A stretch of 64,000 bases of DNA from Pseudomonadota bacterium (GTDB taxonomy: Bacteria; Pseudomonadota; Alphaproteobacteria; Acetobacterales; Acetobacteraceae): the NCBI GenBank assembly GCA_023424475.1, contig JAFADX010000005.1:1-64000 (forward strand), written 5' to 3'. The stretch's first letter is position 1. Each line of letters starts with the position of its first letter. The translations under genes were made by a program, and so were the position numbers. Positions 7,917 through 16,262 of this stretch are shown here, piece after piece. Under the pieces are notes generated by a model, which had not been told where the DNA came from, did no database searches, and saw nothing but the letters and a program-made list of their open reading frames with translations.

Positions 7917-9083
7917 ATGTCGGGCGGCGCGGATGTGGTCGTGGTCGGGGGTGGCGCGATCGGGTGCAGCGTCGCGTGCTTCCTGCGCATGCGGCAGAAC
8001 CCGCCGCGGGTCACCGTGATCGAACGCGATCCGACCTATGCGCTGGCCTCCACGCCACGCGCTTCGGGCGGTGTCAGGCGGCTCTTCTCCGGCCCCGAGA
8101 ACGTCCGGCTTTCGAACTTCTCCATCCCTTTCTACGAACGCTTCGCGCAGGACATGGCCGTGGACGGCATTCCGGCCGACATCAGCTTCCGCAAGGGCGG
8201 CTATCTCTTCATCGTGGATGAGCGCGGCACGCGACTTCTGGAGGAGAATGCCGCCGTGCAGCGCTCGCTGGGGGTGCGGCTCGACATGCTGGACCGCACG
8301 GCGCTGAAGGACCGCTTCCCCTCGATGTACGTGGACGACCTCGCGTTGGCGGTGCACTCCCTCGACGATGCCTGGCTGGATCCGCACAGTGTCCAGCAAG
8401 GGTTCCGCCGGAAGGCACGCGACCTGGGCGCCGTGTTCCTGACGGAGGACGTCTCGGCCATCGAGCGGGACGGTCCGCACCCCCGTCGCGTCCGCTTCGT
8501 GTCGGGCGGTGCCGTGGCAGCGGATTTCGTCGTCAATGCCGCGGGAGCCTGGGCGGATCAGGTCTGCGCGATGGTCGGGATGCGCAGCCCCATCCGCCCG
8601 ATGCGCCGCTTCGAGCACTACTTCGAATGCGAGACTGCGATCGAGCCGCTACCCTACCTCAAGGACCTCGACCGGCTCGCATTCCGCCCCGAAGGCCGTG
8701 GCTATACCGGCGGCAAGCCCGACGGCGACGCGCCGCGAGGCTTCAACTTCGAGGTCGATCACGGCTATTTCGAGCGCGTGGTCTGGCCGGCCCTCGCGCA
8801 TCGCTTCCCGGCTTTCGAGCGGACGCGGGAGAAGAGCGTGATGGCCGGTCTCTACGACCAGAACGAGCTCGACGGGAACGCCATCGTCGGCCCGTGGCCG
8901 GAATGCCCGGGCTTCCTGATGGCCGCGGGCTTCTCGGGCCATGGACTCATGCACGCACCCGGCGTCGGCCGCGCCATCGCGGAACTGATCATCGATGGCG
9001 GATACCGGGCGATCGACCTCACCCGGCTCGGCTGGGACCGGGTGGCGCGCAACGAGCCCTACCGCGAGCGCGGCATCCTCTAG
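7917..9083 (+). CDS. DAO-fold FAD-dependent oxidoreductase, paralogue of the 18.7-19.8 kb enzyme
   Basis: This is a 388-residue protein. ATG 7917 is preferred over GTG 7893 because GGAAGG lies about ten bases before it and the FAD motif VVVVGGGAIGCSVA starts at residue 6. Signature blocks are STPRASGGVRRLFSGPENV, GYLFIVDERG, VNAAGAWADQVCAMVG and GFSGHGLMHAPGVGRAIAEL. The same blocks recur in the enzyme at 18673-19836, so the two are paralogues. It probably oxidises an amino acid or N-alkyl amine to an imine with FAD. The GntR gene follows after 11 bases in the same operon. Confidence 0.86.
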   Translation: MSGGADVVVVGGGAIGCSVACFLRMRQNPPRVTVIERDPTYALASTPRASGGVRRLFSGPENVRLSNFSIPFYERFAQDMAVDGIPADISFRKGGYLFIVDERGTRLLEENAAVQRSLGVRLDMLDRTALKDRFPSMYVDDLALAVHSLDDAWLDPHSVQQGFRRKARDLGAVFLTEDVSAIERDGPHPRRVRFVSGGAVAADFVVNAAGAWADQVCAMVGMRSPIRPMRRFEHYFECETAIEPLPYLKDLDRLAFRPEGRGYTGGKPDGDAPRGFNFEVDHGYFERVVWPALAHRFPAFERTREKSVMAGLYDQNELDGNAIVGPWPECPGFLMAAGFSGHGLMHAPGVGRAIAELIIDGGYRAIDLTRLGWDRVARNEPYRERGIL

Positions 9084-9094
9084 GAGACCACCGC

Positions 9095-9769
9095 ATGACG
9101 CACGCCGTGACGGACTCCGGGGCCAGGAAGCTTCCGCCCGCGGGACTGGCGGCCGAAACGCTGGCCGAGGCGCTGCGGCGCGACATCACCGAGGGGCGCC
9201 TCGTGCCCGGCGCGCCGCTGCGGCAGGAGGAGCTTGCGGCGCGCTTCGGCACGAGCCGGATTCCGGTGCGCGAGGCGCTGCGCGCGCTGCAGGCCGAGGG
9301 CCTGGTCAGCTACTCCCCCAACCGCGGCGCGACGGTCACCATCGTCACGGACGCCGAGATCCAGGAGATGCTCGAAGTCCGCATCGCGCTCGAATGCCAC
9401 GCGCTGCGCCTTGCCGTGCCGAACACGGCCGATGCCGACATCGCGGCTGCACGCGGCATCCTCGCGGCATACGACGTGGCGCCCGACCCGGTGAACTGGT
9501 CGGCGATGAACTGGGCTTTCCACTGGGCGCTGTACCTGCCCTGCGAGTGCCGCCGGCTGCTCGACGCCATCGAGCGCAACTTCAAGCATTTCAGCACTGC
9601 CGCGCGGCGGAAGATCTCCACGCTGACCGGCAAGGAACGCCCGCAGCGCGAACACCACCGCCTTCTCGGCCTGGTGCAGAAGGGCCGCACCGAGGAGGCG
9701 GTCGCGCTTCTGATGGAGCATATCCGCGGCACCCAGCGTTCGATTCGGGCCGCGGCCCGCGTGAAGTAG
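9095..9769 (+). CDS. GntR family (FCD/FadR subfamily) transcriptional regulator
   Basis: The 224-residue protein starts at ATG 9095, preceded by AGGAG eight bases upstream. A winged-helix domain covers roughly residues 18-85, with the recognition segment EELAARFGTSRIPVREALR and the wing VSYSPNRGATVTI. An all-helical FCD ligand-binding domain follows, with REHHRLLGLVQKGRTEEA near the C-terminus. FCD regulators sense carboxylates or amino acid derivatives. It is co-transcribed with the oxidoreductase and probably acts at the palindrome at 7847-7864. It converges on the LysR gene with 21 bases between stops. Confidence 0.9.
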   Translation: MTHAVTDSGARKLPPAGLAAETLAEALRRDITEGRLVPGAPLRQEELAARFGTSRIPVREALRALQAEGLVSYSPNRGATVTIVTDAEIQEMLEVRIALECHALRLAVPNTADADIAAARGILAAYDVAPDPVNWSAMNWAFHWALYLPCECRRLLDAIERNFKHFSTAARRKISTLTGKERPQREHHRLLGLVQKGRTEEAVALLMEHIRGTQRSIRAAARVK

Positions 9770-9789
9770 GGCGCGCCTTTCAGGTGCGC
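9769..9789. terminator. Short hairpin between convergent GntR and LysR genes
   Basis: GGCGCGCC (9769-9776) pairs with GGTGCGCC (9782-9789), including one G-T wobble, around a five-base loop. It fills the whole gap between two convergent stop codons and could act in both directions. No T-run is present. Confidence 0.4.
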
Positions 9790-9790
9790 C

Positions 9791-10714
9791 TCAGGCTTCG
9801 GCCGGCGGTGCCTCGCCGGAAAACGCGCCGCGGCACCAGGCTACGAAGGCCTGTACCGTCGTCCGGCGCATCGCCGCCTCGGTCGTGACGAGATAGTAGG
9901 CCAGTCCATCCTCGATGCTGATCGGCGCCGGCATGGTCAGCCGGCCTTCGGCCAGGGCCTTTCGCACATGGATACTGCGCGCGATCGCGATGCCCTGTCC
10001 GGCCTCCGCGGCGGCGAGTGCGAGTGCCGTCTCGCCGAACCGTGGGCCGTGTTCCGCCAGCGCCGGATCCACGCCCGCCGCCCGCAACCACTGCACCCAG
10101 TGCGGCCGCTCGGCATAGTGCAGGAGGACCTGCGCCCGCAGGAAGTCCTCGAGGGTCATGGTCTGTGCGGCCGTGGCGACGGCAGGCGCACAGACGGGAA
10201 CAAGCGGTCCCCGACAGAGCGGGACCGCGATGCCGTCCGTCCAGGTCCCGGTGCCGAGCCGGATCGCCACGTCCACATCCGAACGCTCGAGGCTCGTCGT
10301 GTAGCGGTGGCTGTCGAGCCGCAGGCTCACCCAGGGATGGCCGCGGACGAAGACGCCGACCTGCGGCGCCAGTACCCGCAACGCGAAGGTGCGGGAGGCC
10401 GTGACGGCGATCGTCGTCCGATGCTTCGGCTGGCCCAGGCGATGGAGCCCCGTCGCGAGTTCGCCCAGTCCACGGTCGACATAGTCGGCGAGCAGGTCGC
10501 CTGCTTCCGTCAGCACGAGGCCGCGCGGCCCGCGGCGGAAGAGCTGCTCGTGCAGCTGCTCCTCAAGCGCCCTGATCCGACGGCTGACGGCGCTCTGGGT
10601 CATGCCCAGTTCCGCCGCCGCGCGCACCATGTTCCTGTGGCGCGCGGCGGCATCGAACACGGCGAGCGCACCGAGCGGCAGGTTCCGCAGTGACCAGATA
10701 TGATCCCCGTTCAT
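9791..10714 (-). CDS. LysR family transcriptional regulator (GcvA-like)
   Basis: This is a 307-residue protein from ATG 10714. The N-terminal helix-turn-helix reads LPLGALAVFDAAARHRNMV then AAELGMTQSAVSRRIRALEE, and the effector domain has the GcvA-type blocks FRRGPRGLVLTEAG, VDVAIRLGTGTW and GQGIAIARS. GcvA-like regulators often control amino acid or beta-lactam genes next to them. It is divergent from the Bug relic and the FAD oxidoreductase at 10987, which is the likely target. The shared upstream region is 10715-10986. Confidence 0.9.
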   Translation of the reverse strand: MNGDHIWSLRNLPLGALAVFDAAARHRNMVRAAAELGMTQSAVSRRIRALEEQLHEQLFRRGPRGLVLTEAGDLLADYVDRGLGELATGLHRLGQPKHRTTIAVTASRTFALRVLAPQVGVFVRGHPWVSLRLDSHRYTTSLERSDVDVAIRLGTGTWTDGIAVPLCRGPLVPVCAPAVATAAQTMTLEDFLRAQVLLHYAERPHWVQWLRAAGVDPALAEHGPRFGETALALAAAEAGQGIAIARSIHVRKALAEGRLTMPAPISIEDGLAYYLVTTEAAMRRTTVQAFVAWCRGAFSGEAPPAEA

Positions 10715-10798
10715 ACCGGGTGAGCCTAAAGCGAGCATTCTATCCGTGCCAAGTCGGCGTGACGCTGCCGTCCCACGCCGGGACAGGACGCTCCGAGC

Positions 10799-10990
10799 AT
10801 GACCCACGCATCGCCCATCGCCGCCGCCTTCCATCACTCCGTGCACGTGCCGGCGATCCGGCAGCGACCGGAGGACGGCGGTGCTGCAGTGAGCAGCGGT
10901 TCCATGCCGGAAGACCGGGCCGTCCACATGCGTGAGGAGCTCGAACGGTGGGTGCCCATGTTGCGGGCAGCGGGCGCGCAGCCGACATGA
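10799..10990 (+). pseudogene. C-terminal relic of a Bug/TctC receptor gene
   Basis: A 63-codon frame ends in MREELERWVPMLRAAGAQPT, and before that reads AIRQRPEDGGAAVSSGS. This is the pattern of the last 45 residues of Bug receptors (a 'D-AIRQRLEDxGA-SPE' helix followed by 'REELERWxPxLRAAG'). The signal peptide and the first 250 or so residues are missing, and the first 15 codons look unrelated. The stop overlaps the ATG of the next gene (ATGA at 10987-10990), so the relic may still be translated as a coupling leader. The family match was recognised by eye, so alignment is needed to confirm it. Confidence 0.62.
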
Positions 10991-12300
10991 GCGGCTTCAC
11001 GCCCCTCGACGATCCGGCGGCGCTGCCGTCGGCCTATCTCCGGGCGGCGGCACCGCCGCCCGAAGCGCCGCCCCTCGCCGGCGCTGCGACCGCGGAGGTC
11101 GCCATCGTCGGCGGCGGCTTCTCCGGCCTCAGCGCCGCGCTCCATCTCGCCGAGCGCGGCGTGTCCGTCATCCTGCTGGAAGCGCGCGATCTCGCCACCG
11201 GCGGTTCGGGCCGCGCCTTCGGCCAGGTCGTTCCCTACGCCAAGCATGGCGAGGCCCACATCCTCCGCCACTTCGGGAATGCTGCCGGGACACGGCTGAT
11301 CGAGGCTCTGGGCCGCGGCCCGGACCTGGTGTGGGAGCTGATCGACCGCCACGGCATCGCCTGCGACGACCGCCGCAGCGGCCTGATCTTCGCCGCCCAC
11401 GCGGCGTCCGCGGAAGGCGGCCTGCGCGACCGCGCGGCGTTCTGGCAGGCCCGCGGTGCGCCGGTCGAGATGCTCGACGCCGGGCAATGCGCGGCGCTGA
11501 TCGGCAGCCATCGCTATGCAACGGCGATGATCGACCGGCGCGGCGGCCACATCAACCCGCTCGCCTACGCGTTTGGCCTTGCGCATGCCGCCGCCCGCGC
11601 CGGGGTCCGGCTGCATGCGCAGAGCCGCGTGACGTCGCTGGCGCAGGACGGCGGAGGCTGGCGGCTCCTGACGGATGCAGGTGCCGTGCGCGCGGGCCGG
11701 ATCGTCATCTGCGCCGGCGCCTATGCCGACGATCTGTGGCCCGGGCTGCGGCAGACCGTCATCCCGATCCGCGCGCACCAGCTGGTCACCGTGCCGCTCT
11801 CCGCCAATCTGCGCGCGACCATCCTGCCTGGCGGCCAATCCCTGACCGACACGCGCCGCCTCTATTCCGGCATACGCCTGCTGGCGGACGGGCGGCTGCA
11901 TCTCAGCGTGGACGGCGCCGGCTTCGGCCGCAGCGGCGAGACCTACGCCGACAAGGCAGCGCAGCGTGCGCGCGGCCTTTTCCCGCAACTCGGCGAGATC
12001 GCATTCGAGGAGGGCTGGACCGGCTGGGTGGACATGTCCGCCGACCAGTATCCGCATCTCCATCGCCTGGCCGAAGGCGCCTGGGCCGTGATCGGCTTGT
12101 CGGGCCGCGGCATCGCCTTCGGCACGCTGCTCGGCCGGGAGGTGGCGCGACGCCTGCTCGACGGCGACAAGGCCGAGACCTTCATGCCAGTCACGCCGCT
12201 GAAGCGGATCGCGGTACGTCCCTTCGCCGCCCCCCTCGTCGGTGCGCTGATGTCCTGGTACCGCGTCCGCGACCGCATCGAACTCGGAGGTGCCGGCTGA
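10987..12300 (+). CDS. DAO-fold FAD oxidoreductase, PuuB/OrdL-like
   Basis: This is a 437-residue protein with ATG 10987 overlapping the relic's stop. After a 30-residue arm it carries the FAD motif EVAIVGGGFSGLSAALHLAE, the segment EARDLATGGSGRAFGQVVP, IVICAGAYADDLWP and the C-terminal GLSGRGIAFGTLLGREVAR. The arrangement resembles gamma-glutamylputrescine oxidoreductases (PuuB), which oxidise a blocked polyamine nitrogen. Other members act on different secondary amines, so the substrate is not certain. It is likely controlled by the divergent LysR. A 269-base stretch with no gene follows before a convergent molybdoenzyme gene. Confidence 0.84.
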   Translation: MSGFTPLDDPAALPSAYLRAAAPPPEAPPLAGAATAEVAIVGGGFSGLSAALHLAERGVSVILLEARDLATGGSGRAFGQVVPYAKHGEAHILRHFGNAAGTRLIEALGRGPDLVWELIDRHGIACDDRRSGLIFAAHAASAEGGLRDRAAFWQARGAPVEMLDAGQCAALIGSHRYATAMIDRRGGHINPLAYAFGLAHAAARAGVRLHAQSRVTSLAQDGGGWRLLTDAGAVRAGRIVICAGAYADDLWPGLRQTVIPIRAHQLVTVPLSANLRATILPGGQSLTDTRRLYSGIRLLADGRLHLSVDGAGFGRSGETYADKAAQRARGLFPQLGEIAFEEGWTGWVDMSADQYPHLHRLAEGAWAVIGLSGRGIAFGTLLGREVARRLLDGDKAETFMPVTPLKRIAVRPFAAPLVGALMSWYRVRDRIELGGAG

Positions 12301-12569
12301 TGCGCCTGGCCATCCGGCGGATTGGTGCATCCGACCCGCCGTCGCGGGCCATGCCGGCCGGCCGTGGCGACCCGGCCGTCTGCGACGGCGCCGATGAGAT
12401 GCGGCGCCTCGCGCCCGGCATCGCCGCGCCCGCGGGGACTGGTCGGCACGCAATCATCACCACCGGCCCCGGCGGCGGCGACTGTGCCCGCACGCGCGCT
12501 CCATCGCGCCATGGCATCGCCGAGGACCACGCCCCTCGGTGCGGCAGGCGCACGCGGCCGCCGTGCCAT

Positions 12570-14879
12570 CTACATGCGTGGCGACATCGTCGTCCGGCGG
12601 TCCCGGATCGCCTGCCAGACCTTCGCAGGCGTCGCTGGCATGTCGAGCGCCTCGATCCCGAGCGGCGCCAGCGCGTCGAGCACCGCGTTCGTCACCGTTT
12701 GCGGCGCGCCGATGCAGCCCGCCTGTCCCGATCCCTTCACACCGAGACGGTTCGACCGCGTCGGCACCTCGAGACAGACGACGTCCAGCGACGGCAGGTC
12801 CTGCGCGCGCGGCAGGCAGTAATCCATCAGCGAAGCGGTCAGCATCTGGCCACTCTCGGGATCGAAGGCCACTTCCTCGAACAGCGCCTGGCCGATCCCC
12901 TGCGCCAGGCCTCCCTGCACCTGGCCGATGGTGAGCATCGGATTGACCAGGCGGCCGTAGTCGTCGACGGCGGTGTAGCGTTCCAGCCGCACCGTGCCGG
13001 TCTCCGGGTCGATCTCGACCTCCGCGACCTGGCAGCCGTTGGGGAAGGTGACGAGATCGAGGTCGCTGTCCACCTCGGCGTCGATCGGCGTGCCCGTATC
13101 CCGCGCCGCGCGCGCGACGTCCATCAGCCCGATGCCGCGCGCATCGCCGGCCACGCTGAAGCGGCCTTCCGCGAAGCCCAGCTCCGTCGCCGCGCATTGC
13201 AGGAGCTGCGCGGCGACCGGCCGCGCCTTCGCGAGCACGGCGTCGATGGCACGCACCAGCGCCTCCCCGCCCATGTGCAGGGAGCGCGCGCCGCCGTGCC
13301 CATGGCCGCGCGCGACCGTGCGCGTATCCGCCTGCACCAGCCGGAAGGCTTCCGCCGGCAGGCCGAGCAGATCGGCAGCCACCTGCGGAAAGCTCGTCTC
13401 GTGTCCCTGGCCGTTGGACTGCGTGCCGACGGCGAGCGCCACACGGTCATCCGCCTCGAACCGGACCGCCGCCCATTCGCCGGGCTGGCCGCGCGAGGTC
13501 TCGAGGAAACAGGCGAGCCCCAGGCCCCGCAGCATTCCGCGCGCCTCGGATGCCGCCCGCCGCATCGCGAAGCCCGCGACATCCGCGGCGTCGAGCACCC
13601 GGTCGATCCCTGTCCCGAAGGCGCCGCCGTCGATGGTCATGCCCATTGCCGTCCGGTGCGGGAAACCGGCAATCACGTTCCGCCGGCGCAGTTCCACCGG
13701 GCTGATGCCCATGCGATGCGCCGCGAGGTCCACCAGGCGTTCGATGATGTAGTTCGCCTCCGGCTTGCCCGCGCCGCGATAGGCGTCGATCGGCACGGTG
13801 TTGGTGAAGGCGCCGCGCGTCTCCATGACAATCGCCGGGATGTCGTAGACACCGCCCATGGCGGTGCCTGGCGCGTTCGTCGAACTGCCCGGCCCGCCCC
13901 CCGAGAGGTAGGCGCCCAGGTTGGCGACGGTTTCGACCTGCAACGCCAGGAAGCGCCCCTCGGCATCCAGCCCGAGCCGGGCGCGCGTGCGGTTGTCGCG
14001 CCCCTGCACCGTGCCGAGGAAATCCTCCATCCGCTCCGACGCCCAGCGCACGGGCCGGCCGAGCCGGCGCGCGGCGAAGAGCAGCAGCACGTATTCCGGG
14101 AACAGGAAGTTCTTCGGCCCGAAGCCGCCGCCCACATCGGGCGCGACCAGCTGGATCCGATCCGGCGGCATCCGGAAGACATGCTCGGCCAGCTGGCCAC
14201 GGATGCCGTGCACCGCCTGGCCGCTCAGTTCCAGCAGGAAGCTGCCGGTCGCCGCGTCGTGCCGGCCGATCGCGGTGCGCGTTTCCAGCGGCGCCGCGGC
14301 GACACGGTTGTTCACGAGGTCCAGCGTCACCACCGTCGCGGCCTGGGCAAGCGCCGCCCGCACGGCCTCCGCATCGCCCTTGCGGAAATGGAAGGCCAGG
14401 TTGCCCGGGGCCTGCGGCCAGATCTGCGGCGCCCCGGCCGCGAGCGCGGCCGCGCCATCGGTCACCGCGTCCAGCGTCTCGTACTCCACCTGGACAGCCT
14501 CGGCAGCGTCGCGTGCCTGGTGAACGGTCTCCGCCACCACGAAGGCCACGGGGTCCCCGACATGGCGCACCACGCCATTGGCGAGCGCCGGGCGCGGCGG
14601 GACGATCAGCGGCCCGACCGTCGCGACCTTCGCCACGCAGGGCAGCGGGCCGATACCCTCCGCCTTCAGGTCGTCCGCCGTATAGATGGCGAGGACGCCC
14701 GGCGCCGCCCGGGCGGCCTCGGTATCCACGGACAGGATCCGTGCATGGGCATGCGGCGATCGCACGACATGGCCGTGCAGCGCCCCCGGCACCGCGATGT
14801 CGTCCACATAGCGCCCCGCGCCGCGCAGGAAGCGCTCATCCTCGACCCTGCGGCGCGAGGTGCCGCGCTCCGCCGTCAT
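12570..14879 (-). CDS. Xanthine dehydrogenase-family molybdenum hydroxylase large subunit, catalytic Glu replaced
   Basis: The 769-residue protein has the CoxL-like start RRVEDERFLRGAGRYVDD and molybdopterin blocks GGGFGPKN (250-257) and AYRGAGKPEANY (366-377). The AYRGAG loop, rather than the AYxCSFR of true carbon monoxide dehydrogenases, places it with form II enzymes that hydroxylate aromatic or N-heterocyclic compounds. The C-terminal motif normally KGxGEAG reads VKGSGQAG, so the expected catalytic Glu is Gln719 (codon CAG at 12723-12725). The usual FAD and 2Fe-2S subunits are not in the window. Its start overlaps the stop of the upstream Ldh-type gene (ATGA). It may be inactive, altered in chemistry, or use partners elsewhere. 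Confidence 0.88.
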   Translation of the reverse strand: MTAERGTSRRRVEDERFLRGAGRYVDDIAVPGALHGHVVRSPHAHARILSVDTEAARAAPGVLAIYTADDLKAEGIGPLPCVAKVATVGPLIVPPRPALANGVVRHVGDPVAFVVAETVHQARDAAEAVQVEYETLDAVTDGAAALAAGAPQIWPQAPGNLAFHFRKGDAEAVRAALAQAATVVTLDLVNNRVAAAPLETRTAIGRHDAATGSFLLELSGQAVHGIRGQLAEHVFRMPPDRIQLVAPDVGGGFGPKNFLFPEYVLLLFAARRLGRPVRWASERMEDFLGTVQGRDNRTRARLGLDAEGRFLALQVETVANLGAYLSGGGPGSSTNAPGTAMGGVYDIPAIVMETRGAFTNTVPIDAYRGAGKPEANYIIERLVDLAAHRMGISPVELRRRNVIAGFPHRTAMGMTIDGGAFGTGIDRVLDAADVAGFAMRRAASEARGMLRGLGLACFLETSRGQPGEWAAVRFEADDRVALAVGTQSNGQGHETSFPQVAADLLGLPAEAFRLVQADTRTVARGHGHGGARSLHMGGEALVRAIDAVLAKARPVAAQLLQCAATELGFAEGRFSVAGDARGIGLMDVARAARDTGTPIDAEVDSDLDLVTFPNGCQVAEVEIDPETGTVRLERYTAVDDYGRLVNPMLTIGQVQGGLAQGIGQALFEEVAFDPESGQMLTASLMDYCLPRAQDLPSLDVVCLEVPTRSNRLGVKGSGQAGCIGAPQTVTNAVLDALAPLGIEALDMPATPAKVWQAIRDRRTTMSPRM

Positions 14880-15880
14880 GCGCCCTCCGCCAAGGCCAGC
14901 AGCTTCGCATGGGCCGCGTCGGGGACCTCGATCCCCTCGCGCGCGGCCCGGGCACGGCGGCGGCGGCGCTCATCCCCCGGCAGGCGCTGCGCGCCGGCCT
15001 CCCGCAGCATCGCCACGAGCGATGCGATGCGGCCCGGCACGTCGCCGCCCGGCCCGCGCGCCGGGTCGATCAGCAGCAGGAACTGGCCCGCACGCGACGT
15101 CTGCGCCCCGGGGAATTTCGGCGACTCGTCCTGGAAACCGAAGCATCCGCCGGTGAGCGCCGCGGCCAGCACCTCGACCATGAAGGCGATCCCCGCGCCC
15201 TTGTGCCCGCCGAAGGGCAGCAGCGCGCCGCCGTCGAGAATGGCCGCGGGATCCGTGGCCGGCTCGCCCGCGGCATCGATCCCGACGCCATCCGGCACCG
15301 GCCGGCCTTCCAGCCGGGCCTTCAGCACCTCGCCCTGGGCGCGCTGGCTCGAGGCCTGGTCCCACACCACCGGCGGACCGTCGCCGCACGGGCAGGCGAA
15401 GGCCATCGGGTTGGTGCCGAGCATCTTTCGCCGCCCGCCCCAGACGGCGACGCGGCTGCGCGTGTTCACGACTGTCAGCGCGATCAGGCCCTGCTCGGCG
15501 AAGGGTTCCACATCCGGCCAGAGCGCCGCGAAATGATGCGAGTCATGGATGCAGACCGCGGCGAGACCCTGCCGCCGCGCCGTTGCCACCGCCGCCTCGC
15601 GCGCCGCCTCCAGCGCGACCTGCGCGAAGCCGTTGCGGGCATCGACCGCGACGATCGCCGGAGCCGGCTGCGTCACCACGGGCATGGCGGCCCCATCGAC
15701 CCAGCCGCTCCTCAGCGTCCCGATATAGCCGTCCATGCGCAAGAGGCCGTGGCTCGCCGCACCGTCACGTTCGGCGGCCGCCACCACGGCCGCGACGAGC
15801 GTCGCGTTCCGGGTGCTCATGCCGTGGCGCTCGAACGCCCGGGCGATCAATGCAGCCAGCGCCGCTTCCGACAGGATCAT
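14876..15880 (-). CDS. Ldh-family NAD(P)-dependent malate/lactate/ureidoglycolate-type dehydrogenase
   Basis: This is a 334-residue protein from ATG 15880. The family (type 2 malate/L-lactate dehydrogenases, including YiaK, AllD and delta-1-pyrroline-2-carboxylate reductases) is shown by the helical start, the GAASHGLLRMDGYIGTLRSG block with conserved His, the segment AVCIHDSHHFAALW, TVVNTRSRVAVWGG, LGTNPMAFACP and PFGGHKGAGIAFMVEVLA. These enzymes are not Rossmann-fold. They reduce or oxidise 2-keto acids or cyclic imines, so in this amine-oxidising cluster an imino acid reductase role fits. The gene is coupled by ATGA overlap to the molybdoenzyme gene downstream. Confidence 0.85.
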   Translation of the reverse strand: MILSEAALAALIARAFERHGMSTRNATLVAAVVAAAERDGAASHGLLRMDGYIGTLRSGWVDGAAMPVVTQPAPAIVAVDARNGFAQVALEAAREAAVATARRQGLAAVCIHDSHHFAALWPDVEPFAEQGLIALTVVNTRSRVAVWGGRRKMLGTNPMAFACPCGDGPPVVWDQASSQRAQGEVLKARLEGRPVPDGVGIDAAGEPATDPAAILDGGALLPFGGHKGAGIAFMVEVLAAALTGGCFGFQDESPKFPGAQTSRAGQFLLLIDPARGPGGDVPGRIASLVAMLREAGAQRLPGDERRRRRARAAREGIEVPDAAHAKLLALAEGA

Positions 15881-16262
15881 GCAGCAACCTCCGGCTTCCA
15901 GCACAAACGGACATGCTTCGCCTGCGGTGAGGCGGCCGTTCTTCCGGCGAGCATATTCCCGCGTCCTGGCGACCAGGGCCAGCCGCATTCCGCCTTGGTG
16001 GCCTGCCCGTCCGTCACGCCGGCCGGCGTCCCGGCGGAGGCCGCAGACACGGAGCATCCGCAGCACAGCGTCGCGGAATGCGGGTGCCGTGGCTGCCGAT
16101 GGCATTCCCCGCATGGTCGTCTCGATATGCTGCCGACGCCGGACCTCCCTGGTCATCGAGCCGGCACGCCCGAAGCCGGAGGCAGGCAGCCGTTGTCGCC
16201 GTTCCGGTCAGCACATCGGGGCCATCGCCGCACGGCGGAGCACGCCGGTCAGCGCGGCACCA
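15881..16262. other. Intergenic, no gene seen
   Basis: These 382 bases precede the Ldh-type gene and follow the aminotransferase gene, both on the minus strand. No convincing coding pattern was found in any frame. It probably holds the promoter for the Ldh-molybdoenzyme pair and the end of the aminotransferase transcript. Confidence 0.5.

Noticed and set aside
12570..14879. Aerobic carbon monoxide dehydrogenase (coxL)
   Set aside because: The start is CoxL-like, but the active-site loop is AYRGAG and not the Cys-containing AYxCSFR loop, and coxM/coxS are not present.
10932..15536. A 1534-codon open frame on the plus strand
   Set aside because: It runs antisense through the molybdenum hydroxylase and Ldh-type genes and is arginine/proline-rich without any domain. 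High GC content leaves such frames open by chance.
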